From Endozoicomonas sp965261315 (lineage in GTDB: Bacteria; Pseudomonadota; Gammaproteobacteria; Pseudomonadales; Endozoicomonadaceae): 64,000 bases of DNA. Below, one piece after another: positions 43,401-50,147 of this stretch. Within the stretch, counting starts at the first letter, position 1, and every line of letters starts with the position of its first letter. The position numbers and the translations under genes are program-made. Under the pieces are notes generated by a model that made no database searches, was not told the DNA's origin, and was given only the letters and a program-made list of their open reading frames with translations. The stretch covers positions 83,363 through 147,362 of the forward strand of contig CBDHDM010000038.1 in NCBI GenBank assembly GCA_965261315.1. The letters are read 5' to 3'.

Positions 43401-44149
43401 TCACAGGTTCCGCTTTTATGCAACTGAGCATCAAGCATGGCAAAAACTTCAGGTGTTACCTGACGGTTTATTGTAATGGCGGTTGAGGATGATGGATTAT
43501 CCCGATTAATTAATATAGTGACTTTAAAATGACGATGAGTCTTGGCCGGAACAGCCAATGCTGAACTGGCATGTTCTCCGATGGCAGTCGGCATTAAGCC
43601 TTCTTCAATCTTAAGCAAAAAGGCTGGTGGTCTGATGGAGTCCTGGTCAGGATTGTTAGTTGTAAAACGCAGTTGAAGCCTACTGCCTATATCTGTGGCT
43701 TGTATATTGAAATAGAGGGCTTTACCGTCTGCTAAAGGGCTTAAGTCGTTTATGTTATGATCTATCAGTGCAACTTGTCTTTCAGATGCTCTAACCAGAG
43801 CGGTGGGGCTATCTGAAACGGGTGCAGGCACTCTTTTTCCTGTCTGTTGATCAGGTGCTGAGAGAGTGTGAGTATCAGTGCTTTGAAAAGCGACTTTAGC
43901 CTCTTTTTCCGAGGTATCGGAAATCGCTTTTTTCTCTGACTGTTTTTGAAGAGTTAACGGCTTACTTAATCTGGCTGAACTATTTTTGTGAGTTACTTCT
44001 TGTAGAGGCACGTCGGACAGAGGAACTGCTTTTCTGGTAATACTTTCCGGCTCTGCTTTTCTGGAAGCTTCTGGAGCCGTATCGTCTAATGGCGCCATGG
44101 ATAACGAAGTTTGAGTTGTTGGTGCCGTTTGTTCCACTCTACTTGGCAA
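37460..44149 (-). CDS. Very large lipase class 3 domain protein, C-terminal part of a split gene
   Basis: 2,229 residues from a TTG start at 44149. In-frame sequence continues upstream of it (HTFGDEELSVCSSG) to a stop, with no ATG, so this is probably the downstream part of the gene beginning near 45989. Residues 1 to ~780 are Ser/Thr/Glu-rich and disordered. A lipase class 3 (alpha/beta hydrolase) domain lies at about 800-1080: oxyanion motif LIFRGTNPYD (Arg870) and nucleophile elbow MTGHSLGGAD (Ser924), with an EGDIVQATGDCHVG block and a His in VDRHTKKFF as possible triad partners. Coiled-coil-like sequence occurs near 1,760-1,820 (IKQLKDKQQELSLNLQ). No signal peptide. A secreted phospholipase-type effector is possible by inference. 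Confidence 0.75.
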   Translation of the reverse strand: MPSRVEQTAPTTQTSLSMAPLDDTAPEASRKAEPESITRKAVPLSDVPLQEVTHKNSSARLSKPLTLQKQSEKKAISDTSEKEAKVAFQSTDTHTLSAPDQQTGKRVPAPVSDSPTALVRASERQVALIDHNINDLSPLADGKALYFNIQATDIGSRLQLRFTTNNPDQDSIRPPAFLLKIEEGLMPTAIGEHASSALAVPAKTHRHFKVTILINRDNPSSSTAITINRQVTPEVFAMLDAQLHKSGTCDLTIDKNQLSALQLEKLFALEGASTLDVPGKITKIDATEHLLETTSDSDLFTSIPETSTETSVEFFAYDSQPRQPEKAHSQPILSKLEPVRVTDNTEYPVSKQSMIYKGLPEDASPVSSHSMMATDKQVTIEELQPLEAEVIIHGGFGNLEEILSKSRPESMSLIPEVQHNEELFGLTDKSRELLHTSSLSPMIVTPDRVVGRQSLNKLTPHVSIKSDSAEMKAFDNSQSTSIHSDEHQIPASNVLDKTESSSPLSSKQEDPARTSTPIEKRLLPVEETHISHTYKAPKGNVTEPATTHSAPSDIVVASPIPTLVLEQTLNVTIETVDPVPVNQPQADEQADIYESKAAKAIESHTPTNDDTYSLPESDLVSGVYTATGQSHSLPPFIGEKPHSHDRRALSLDGLNYGYLADTESISSDTSPVDSDSESDSCLTSQRIRVTEAAESYEQAVSKNKTGLDDKHKRVRGHASDPELTTQRKERLSGGTIPEKIAHHLPELSDFSSLGSFCIIDAQEVSEPDSIDDSYMDDWEDLRPFTQELKPFKQELEDAINKPLVLLEYLAHKLAYNLDGKTQVELPDHSDGNQRHNVQKVKEVPPGLNAYILYPENPDTEKPVDLKLIFRGTNPYDASAIRDLEPSGAGFDTMEKAAKTITRQLHNILKHYPGQAVNLTMTGHSLGGADAQNFFGHFLNPDISAIANETRTANPLLANIQKIVLFTKCSAGVPEITHNRVISALNRLNGQQEQTGIKTEIFHLKVEGDIVQATGDCHVGSSLEQELADVSILQIYPSNEASRVDRHTKKFFTDDANLAPIYWYKWMKNTTDKGMEDIRLSVRDTSRILRSYPIKGAQWAIHSAANYWFTPSEAMTEVAVLKDTTTAEQPEASTPFTSIRAESDDISASNPVSLITHSTAETLKEEQKNEANIGTENKEASINNEGSEVHLEDITPIKTMGYANESDSDQTSDVEHSPLPTIWLPRGRKQKKSRLQKIIPHQLRKRPDSNLEITRAYDGSICYRLGLCGNKETKRKDIKPYDRDNNIKIEFIRRMLDDEQSFARACDPYNVIRDINADIEEEAKSKERFRYGILAKAEVTDNSLKGEAFRDATRPVSERAYWNFIARCQHDHSDTLDQESESNKGAFKYSFQLIHKLACFNNEFGQIEHDFNQFLFKKELSTDDQKRLSSLLKRAGTLQKHADSCYQDCEKYNLDQKTIENILSKAVGSGSQNRQCKKLQKIQEGIRGKLSLTQQSDTPEVQQEVVVPDNRPLDGTTSSVCTALQSGNTPLADAHDIGLNDADTDIRSEVDDVISCTSDMSFDLSSDDHLLSEDENDPAKQPDSLTDEQKLNFVKNQGSMELQHLSLTDDDKLALSSAEMPSATCMSSLYTDAQKVLDEIYVQGKLRTNANELITDVSRYISAIQGLFSVKTFSLQAPPADAVRNKMYSQLVELGARYLIVKTGAEEASDSKDSKKVQLAKCTEFLWQTQQAWESASPDLVNGQVGAMLAIGLMRPEQKAFVFEVCLNTQIISLEDIRRNIKQLKDKQQELSLNLQDKTPDSEGYNDLTKRLVNIQQELSNFENQYSNLKSKESSGMKSQKDFLDDCYSQLSKKLQDDVAAGVKKYLNKYKDTGTELKKVKNLSESVVSEAGPMLRKKSREYAKENSRRKSNDKQGIKWQQVKEERFNTLRKAIQTIIEKEIIHQLCSNGRHEVAHQLFRMDEEMISQVFGVQKLAYTEEHLNVIDDPMYQIYLQEEIRSLTTPQTRELNNHQMILDIERPGFACNVRKSGDTVLTFDHPNSFCKEWLQLSVPTKAGNKVPDDSKKRHAAEVVLKQLTDSFYDVLQEAGIEDKERANHLVNIMLAHSHQGAYALSMAVSKTVQSDLSKEVKPYLPLAPHIPEDLIPAPLVKEKGQSRWSHAEFSVSKDKKSMLLKKVFEWNIELHDKELNIIPGTTRRMRIETVFEIGLHNNCATTKSINVSEVERGRVS

Positions 44150-44177
44150 GCCAGAGGAGCAAACAGAAAGTTCTTCA

Positions 44178-45989
44178 TCACCAAAAGTGTGTCAGGTCAT
44201 GAGTTGTTGCCTGTTGCCCAGATGGTAACTGGGCCTGATTGGAAAGGTGCCCATTATCTTCAGTTGTGCTGGAGGGCAATATATCAGTCTGATCACCTGC
44301 ACCATGACTTAAGCTTAAATTTGGTAGCTCCCTTTGGTCTCCGGAATCATAATTCTGATCGACAGTGCTGGCTTGTAAGCTTCTTATGTCGTGTATTACA
44401 GGTTCTTTCTGGTCATGCAGAAGAGCGCTAGAGGTAGTCGCAAAGGTATTTATGATGGAATCTGGTGAGGCATCATAGTTGTCATCATCGGACTCTGGCT
44501 GCCAAAGACTATCAGTTGTAGCCAGAGAGTTGTCGTCAGGCAGAAAGCTCTGCTCTGCAAGAGAAGGCTCACTGGATTCCACTGGTAGCGCTGTATCAAT
44601 ATCTTCTTCCAGCACAAAAGAATTATCATCAATCTGTGTCAGGTTATGAATAGCGATCTGTTGTTCTGTGGATGTCTGGCTCTGGTTGGCAGGATGCCAC
44701 TCATCTGCGATTATGCCGGAGGTTAAAGTATCAGTCTGACCATCAGTACTATGACTTGGGTGTGACCGCTCTCTTTGGTCATCAGAATCATGCAACTGGC
44801 CGATTGCTCTGACTCGTAAGCTGACACTGTCGGATGTTATTTGCCTGTTATCCCCCTGAAGAGATATAGAGGTAGTAGCAAGAGTATTTACGTTTAAATC
44901 TGATGGGGCATCATCGTTATCCTCGGACTCTGACTGGTAATTGCCATCAGATGTAGATGTAGATGTAGATGTAGATGGAGATGGAGATGGAGATGGAGAG
45001 TTATAGTCAGAAGAGAAGCTCCGCTCACTTTGCGATGATGTACTTGATACATCAAAAGCTGAATCACCAGAAATTGAGGCTTCATCAGAAATGGAATCAG
45101 CAGTTTCTGCTAAGGTTGAGGTCGCTATTTCCAGTAGCAGGCTTTCTAAAATTGCATCCGCTATAGCCTTTTCAAATGATTTGTCCGTCTTTACGCCACT
45201 TGTATCTACGCTTTTTTCACTTTTGATATCTGCCTGATGAGATATTGCTGGCTGGTTGATGCCTCGTAATGAAGGAAAATATGTTCGTACAGGCTCTGGC
45301 AATGAATCACTTTGAGGCAACACCCCGGGAGTTGTAGCAGCAGACCCAGAAATCTGAGGATAGTTATTAGTATTTGCTTGTGAACGTTGGTTGTCAGGAA
45401 GATCATCGAACTGCGCCGGGAGAGAGCGTTGTTTTAATGGTGGTGTTTGTTCGCAAGCTGCTGGGGTATGAGGCTTCTGATTGGGTAAGGGGAAGCTTGG
45501 AAGCGCCTGTTGTTCCATGTTGGCAGGAGGTAGTCTATATGTCTGGCCTGGATAAGAAGGGCTTGGAGAGCTACCAGACGTGTTTGGCAGAGGGCTGCTC
45601 TGGTTTATGAAAGGACGCACGCTGTCTGCTGGCATTGCTTTAGCTTTTCGATCAGCCAGTGTTTTACAAAAAATCGCGGCTGAAGCAATAGTACCTGCGG
45701 TAAAATAGCTTGCAGTAGCCAAGCCAAAGGCCAGGCCCGGGGGGAGAAACAAGGATGTCACTGCAGTAAGCATCGCTGCAATGAGTAAAAATGGTAAGCC
45801 TTTAAGAATCGCTACTGCCACATCTCTTCCCGAGAAGCGAGCAATGCCTTTCCTGTTCGTTGGACAAGTAGTATCCAATGGCTCCAGCTTTGCTAGCTGT
45901 TGCTCTAAGGGTATTGATTGTACCGGGCCTTGACCATTCATGATTGTACCGGGCCTTGACCATTCATGATTGTACCGGGCCTTGACCAT
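44178..45989 (-). CDS. N-terminal part of the split giant lipase-domain protein
   Basis: 603 residues ending in THDLTHFW. Near residues 53-110 are two hydrophobic segments (AILKGLPFLLIAAMLTAVTS and GLAFGLATASYFTAGTIASA), probably a membrane hairpin. The rest is acidic and Ser-rich, with two diverged internal repeats of ~130 residues (QQIAIHNLTQIDD versus QQATTHDLTHF). An (S-P)n/(S-T)n run is encoded by a six-base tandem repeat. Dropping one T from the TTTT at 44183-44186 would fuse this frame to the one starting at 44149. The first residues are coded by a triplicated 26-base element. The ATG at 45941 (MNGQGPVQSIPLEQQ) may be the ancestral start. Confidence 0.7.
   Translation of the reverse strand: MVKARYNHEWSRPGTIMNGQGPVQSIPLEQQLAKLEPLDTTCPTNRKGIARFSGRDVAVAILKGLPFLLIAAMLTAVTSLFLPPGLAFGLATASYFTAGTIASAAIFCKTLADRKAKAMPADSVRPFINQSSPLPNTSGSSPSPSYPGQTYRLPPANMEQQALPSFPLPNQKPHTPAACEQTPPLKQRSLPAQFDDLPDNQRSQANTNNYPQISGSAATTPGVLPQSDSLPEPVRTYFPSLRGINQPAISHQADIKSEKSVDTSGVKTDKSFEKAIADAILESLLLEIATSTLAETADSISDEASISGDSAFDVSSTSSQSERSFSSDYNSPSPSPSPSTSTSTSTSDGNYQSESEDNDDAPSDLNVNTLATTSISLQGDNRQITSDSVSLRVRAIGQLHDSDDQRERSHPSHSTDGQTDTLTSGIIADEWHPANQSQTSTEQQIAIHNLTQIDDNSFVLEEDIDTALPVESSEPSLAEQSFLPDDNSLATTDSLWQPESDDDNYDASPDSIINTFATTSSALLHDQKEPVIHDIRSLQASTVDQNYDSGDQRELPNLSLSHGAGDQTDILPSSTTEDNGHLSNQAQLPSGQQATTHDLTHFW
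44949..45000. repeat. Six-base tandem repeat coding Ser-Pro/Ser-Thr run
   Basis: About four GATGTA units followed by four GATGGA units on the plus strand. On the coding (minus) strand they give alternating Ser-Pro then Ser-Thr. Copy-number change would keep the frame and only alter linker length. Confidence 0.85.
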
Positions 45990-45993
45990 TCAT
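45916..45993. repeat. 26-base element in three perfect tandem copies over the start codon
   Basis: Copies at 45916-45941, 45942-45967 and 45968-45993 are identical, each starting GATTGTACCGGG and ending GACCATTCAT. Each copy carries two minus-strand ATG codons in different frames. Because 26 is not a multiple of three, copy-number change alters which ATG feeds the long frame. AGGGA upstream is best spaced for the ATG at 45993, which reads only nine codons before a stop (MNGQGPVQS). Confidence 0.95.
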
Positions 45994-46401
45994 CGTATAA
46001 CATCCCTATATATATGATTTATTGAGGTTTGCTTCAGATGTAAGAGACATCCAGTGTCTTGATCCCTATGATTTCTTATGATTGGACATTATGGTTCTAT
46101 ATTGGTTCAACGCTCAGAATTGGCTCAAAATCGGGAGAAACGGAGATGACGTAGATAGAAGCTGAGGGTGACAGCCTGTAATAGTTATCGATAAAGAAGG
46201 TTTGAAAATATAAAAATCTTTTTGATTCAAGTGGTTAGTTAGAAATTATGTGCTTGGTCGAAACCATTAATATGCATTGTCCAGAGCGTTAAGCGATATA
46301 TTTATATATAAAAAAGATCTATATATTAAATTTATTATTCCTTTTTCACTGATAGTATTTCACTTAGCGCACAACAATAACTTCGCTTTGGGTCGAAATG
46401 C
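45994..46401. other. AT-rich divergent intergenic region before cysD
   Basis: 408 bases, strongly AT-rich near 46290-46345 (runs of TATATA). It must hold the cysDN promoter and that of the divergent lipase-type gene. No gene or clear binding site identified. Confidence 0.5.
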
Positions 46402-47322
46402 ATGTCGGATCAACGTTCTTACCATCAAGAGCATCATTTAAAACAGCTGGAAGCAGAAAGCATCCACATCATCCGGGAAGTGGCTGCCGAGTTTGAAAAC
46501 CCTGTCATGCTGTACTCTGTCGGCAAAGATTCGGCAGTCATGTTGCATCTGGCCATGAAGGCCTTTTATCCCGGTAAACCCCCCTTTCCCTTATTGCATG
46601 TGGATACCACCTGGAAGTTCCGGGAGATGATTGAGTTTCGAGATCAGCGGGTGAAAGACCTGGGGCTTGAGCTGCTGGTCCACACGAACCCCGAGGGATT
46701 GGAGCAGGGCGTGGGACCATTTACCCATGGCAGCGCCAAACACACCGATGTGATGAAGACCCAGGCGCTCAAGCAGGCGCTGGATAAATACGGGTTTGAT
46801 GCGGCTTTTGGTGGTGCCCGCAGGGATGAAGAGAAGTCCCGTGCTAAAGAACGTGTTTATTCTTTCCGGGATAAAAACCATCGCTGGGACCCAAAGAATC
46901 AGCGACCCGAGCTCTGGAACATCTATAACAGTCAGGTAGAGAAAGGGGAGAGTATCCGGGTATTTCCCCTGTCCAACTGGACAGAACTGGATATCTGGCA
47001 ATACATCCATCTGGAAGAGATCCCGATTGTACCGCTTTATCTCTCTAAAGAGCGTCCGGTTGTGGAGCGTGATGGCAACCTGATTATGGTGGACGATGAC
47101 CGGATTCCGCTGAATCCCGGTGAAGAGCCTCAGATGCGTAAGGTGCGCTTCAGAACACTGGGGTGCTACCCATTAACCGGTGCGGTGGAGTCTGAAGCGG
47201 ATACATTGACCGATGTTATTCAGGAAATGCTCCTGACCAGAACCTCAGAGCGGCAGGGCCGGGTGATTGACCACGACAGTGCTGGCTCCATGGAAAAGAA
47301 AAAGCAGGAAGGGTATTTCTGA
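46402..47322 (+). CDS. cysD: CysD, sulfate adenylyltransferase small subunit
   Basis: Catalytic subunit of ATP sulfurylase: it makes adenosine 5'-phosphosulfate from sulfate and ATP in the cytoplasm, with energy from CysN GTP hydrolysis. It has 306 residues. The PP-loop motif PVMLYSVGKDSAVMLHLAMK, the family block PLLHVDTTWKFREMIEFRD and RRDEEKSRAKER are present, and the C-terminus GRVIDHDSAGSMEKKKQEGYF is typical. The usual N-terminal LKQLEAESIHIIREVAAEF supports the start. It overlaps cysN by one base (TGATG). Confidence 0.98.
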   Translation: MSDQRSYHQEHHLKQLEAESIHIIREVAAEFENPVMLYSVGKDSAVMLHLAMKAFYPGKPPFPLLHVDTTWKFREMIEFRDQRVKDLGLELLVHTNPEGLEQGVGPFTHGSAKHTDVMKTQALKQALDKYGFDAAFGGARRDEEKSRAKERVYSFRDKNHRWDPKNQRPELWNIYNSQVEKGESIRVFPLSNWTELDIWQYIHLEEIPIVPLYLSKERPVVERDGNLIMVDDDRIPLNPGEEPQMRKVRFRTLGCYPLTGAVESEADTLTDVIQEMLLTRTSERQGRVIDHDSAGSMEKKKQEGYF

Positions 47323-48920
47323 TGTCACACCAATCTGAACTTATTGCTACGGATATCGAAGAGTACCTGAGCCGCCACGAACGCAAAGAGATGCTTAGGT
47401 TTCTGACCTGCGGCAGTGTGGATGATGGTAAAAGCACCCTGATTGGACGTCTTTTGCACGACACCAGCATGATTTATGAAGATCAGCTGGCAGCGGTAGA
47501 AAACGACAGTAAGCGTGTAGGAACCCAGGGGGAAAAGCTGGATCTGGCCCTGCTGGTGGATGGCTTACAGGCAGAGCGTGAGCAGGGCATTACTATTGAT
47601 GTTGCCTACCGCTATTTCTCAACAGAAAAGCGTAAATACATTATTGCCGATACGCCCGGACATGAGCAGTACACGCGAAATATGGCAACCGGTGCCTCCA
47701 CCTGTGACCTGGCGATTATCCTGATTGATGCCCGTCAGGGCGTACTGACTCAGACTCGTCGGCATACCTACATTGCCAGTTTGCTGGGCATAAAACACAT
47801 GGTTGTGGCCATTAATAAAATGGACCTGGTGGATTTCAGTAAAGCGCGTTTTGAGGAGATTCGTAACCAGTACCTCGACTTCGCAGAGCCACTGACATTG
47901 GGTGATGTGCAGTTTGTGCCTATTTCGGCGCTGGAAGGCGATAATGTTGTCAACAGAAGCAGCCGCATCCCGTGGTATCGTGACAATACATTGATGGAGG
48001 TTCTGGAGAATGTGGAAATTGCCCGTGACCGGAACCTGGATGATTTCCGCTTCCCTGTGCAGTATGTAAATCGTCCTAATCTTGATTTTCGTGGTTTCTC
48101 AGGAACGCTGGCCTCCGGCACCATTAAGCCTGGAGAGTTGATCAAGGTACTACCGTCAGGACAGGTCAGTACCATTGAACGAATCGTAACCTGGGATGGT
48201 GATTTACCGGAAGCTCATGCCGGCCAGGCCGTTACTCTGGCTCTGACTGATGAAATAGATATCAGTCGTGGTGATATGCTGGTGCACAGCGATAGTAGCG
48301 CTGTGGTTACGGCTGATCTGGATGTGGATCTGGTCTGGATGGCGGAACAGCCAATGACACTGGGTAAACAGTATCAGGTCAAGTTTCCGGCTGGACAGGT
48401 TTCAGGCAGTTTTGTGAATATTGAGCACCGGGTCGATATCAACTCTCTTGATCATCATCCGGCTGATCAGCTGGCATTGAATGAAATAGCCTTGTCTCAT
48501 TTGCGGTTAACCAAGCCTGTCCCGGTGGATAATTATCAGCGTAATCGTCAGACCGGTGCGTTTATTGTTATTGATCGGCTGACTAACGCAACGGTTGCTG
48601 CAGGTATGGTACGCAGGGGCAGTGATCGCAAGGGTGGGCTCGACTCTGTATCCAGAGAACACCGGCAGCAGCGCCTGGGGCAAAAGGGTGGTGTTTTCAA
48701 GGTTGCAAAACAGCATGCTGAGTCTATTGAACGACAGTTGTTTGATCGTGGTTATTATCCATTTGTCATTAATGCTGATGATGAGCAATGGTCAGCTAAG
48801 GCCGATGCACTTGTGAAGGCTGAGGTTATTGTGATTGTTGCTGATGAAGTTATTAATAATGACAGAAATTCTAAGGAAGAGGTAATGAGCATGATCATTG
48901 AGAGCATTACTTCGATTTAA
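47322..48920 (+). CDS. cysN: CysN, sulfate adenylyltransferase GTPase subunit with vestigial CysC-like tail
   Basis: GTPase subunit of ATP sulfurylase, built like EF-Tu. GTP-binding motifs are intact: GSVDDGKSTLIGRLLHD (P-loop), DTPGHEQYTRNMATGAS (G3) and INKMDLV (G4). At 532 residues it is longer than stand-alone CysN (~475) and much shorter than CysNC fusions (~630). The extra tail begins RQQRLGQKGGVFKVAKQHAE and continues SIERQLFDRGYYPFVINADD, which recalls the APS-kinase part of CysNC but lacks the GLSGAGKS P-loop. So it is probably a decayed CysC domain without kinase activity. Whether a separate cysC exists is unknown. Confidence 0.95.
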   Translation: MSHQSELIATDIEEYLSRHERKEMLRFLTCGSVDDGKSTLIGRLLHDTSMIYEDQLAAVENDSKRVGTQGEKLDLALLVDGLQAEREQGITIDVAYRYFSTEKRKYIIADTPGHEQYTRNMATGASTCDLAIILIDARQGVLTQTRRHTYIASLLGIKHMVVAINKMDLVDFSKARFEEIRNQYLDFAEPLTLGDVQFVPISALEGDNVVNRSSRIPWYRDNTLMEVLENVEIARDRNLDDFRFPVQYVNRPNLDFRGFSGTLASGTIKPGELIKVLPSGQVSTIERIVTWDGDLPEAHAGQAVTLALTDEIDISRGDMLVHSDSSAVVTADLDVDLVWMAEQPMTLGKQYQVKFPAGQVSGSFVNIEHRVDINSLDHHPADQLALNEIALSHLRLTKPVPVDNYQRNRQTGAFIVIDRLTNATVAAGMVRRGSDRKGGLDSVSREHRQQRLGQKGGVFKVAKQHAESIERQLFDRGYYPFVINADDEQWSAKADALVKAEVIVIVADEVINNDRNSKEEVMSMIIESITSI

Positions 48921-48965
48921 GTAGGACGAGCATTCTAATTTTAGTGCTTTTTGAGAAGCTAACCA

Positions 48966-48995
48966 AACAACACTCCAGAGGAGTGTTGTTTTTTC
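48966..48995 (+). terminator. Rho-independent terminator of cysDN
   Basis: Perfect 11-bp stem AACAACACTCC / GGAGTGTTGTT with loop AGA, followed by TTTT. Located 45 bases after the cysN stop. Confidence 0.9.
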
Positions 48996-49090
48996 CTTGA
49001 ACATATTTCTACCTGTCAATTCATCACTTAGGAATTGTCCTGAAATAATTCCTACATTTCGCCTATAGTAAAGAGCCATAAATATCTTCC

Positions 49091-49508
49091 TTGAGATTCT
49101 TTCCTGTGCGAGCGGTTATGGGTAATTATTCAGAAATAGTTGAAGCTCAGATGATGGATTTTTTCTGTTCACTCAATGAGCGAGATCGGAGAAGGTACGC
49201 TGCTATTGAAGCAGTGAAGTTGGGTCATGGAGGTATCCAGTACATATCTCAATTATTGGGCTGCCATCGGGAGACTGTCGTTCATGGAATAACTGAACTT
49301 AATTCTGAAGAACAGCTCACTACGAATCGGATTCGTAAGAGGGGGGAAGAAGAAGACTAACGGTGGTATGTCCAAATTTGGTTGATAACGTGCTCCGCAT
49401 TCTACACGACCATACCGCAGGTGATCCAATGCGACAGGAAGTCCGATGGACAAATCTCTCCCGTCGAAATATTTCCCGGGAACTTGAGAAGCGGTGTTTG
49501 TCAACATA
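49091..49508 (+). pseudogene. ISAzo13-family transposase N-terminal fragment
   Basis: The first frame (49091-49360, 89 residues; GTG/ATG starts also possible near 49121) has the ISAzo13 N-terminus: SLNERDRRRYAAIEAVKLGH, GGIQYISQLLGCHRETV, then RIRKRG. It shifts at a run of six G (49341-49346); one more G would continue as GGRRRLTVVCPNLVDNVLRI and DPMRQEVRWTNLSRRNISRE in the next frame. The homology stops at the left end of the IS3-family element near 49499 and does not resume on its other side, so the rest of this transposase was lost. Confidence 0.7.
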
Positions 49509-49522
49509 GTTGTCGCCTCAAC

Positions 49523-50147
49523 TCAGGCAGCTTTACTTAACTGCCCGGCGATGCATTTATCAGGATTCAACCAGACTTCATCAGACAGATCCCAGTTTCT
49601 GGTTGCCCGCTTTCCCCAACGCTCGGGATGACGTTGTTTAGCGAGTGCGTAAACCATTTTTCTATTTTCCATGAGAGCCTTTGCCTCCCCTCGATGCCTT
49701 TGCCCTGGTGTCAGGAATTTTATCCCACTGTGCCTGTGCTCTTCGTTATACCAGCGGGTAAAACCATGCACCCAGCTGCGGGCTGCATCAAGATTCTCAA
49801 ACGGCTTTGATGGATAACCCGGACGATACTTCAATGTTCTGAAGATAGCCTCAGCATAAGGGTTGTCATCACTGACTCTTGGCCGACTGAAGGAACTCAC
49901 CACTCCAAGCTGCTGCAGGGTAGACAGCATGGTGCCGCCTTTCATGGCGCTGCCATTATCTGAATGTAATACCAATGGCCTCTCCAGAGCGGAAATACCA
50001 TGGCGTAGACATGCTTTGGTGATCATTTGCGAAGCATGTTCTGCAGACTCATTTTCATGAACTTCCCAAGCAACAACCATACGGCTGTATATGTCTATAA
50101 CCAGATAGAGGTAAAAGAACTGGCCACGTACAGGCGAGCGTAATGGA
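49523..50147 (-). pseudogene. IS3-family transposase, 3' exon (catalytic core, C-terminal part)
   Basis: Downstream part of the DDE integrase-type (rve) transposase. Reading begins just after the intron with RGQFFYLYLVIDIYSRMVVA and includes the second catalytic Asp (LHSDNGSAMKG) and the Glu (NPYAEAIFRTLKY), then the C-terminal WYNEEHRHSGIKFLTPGQRH. From an internal ATG at 50080 it has 185 residues. It can be joined to the 5' exon only if the intron is spliced out. Confidence 0.85.
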
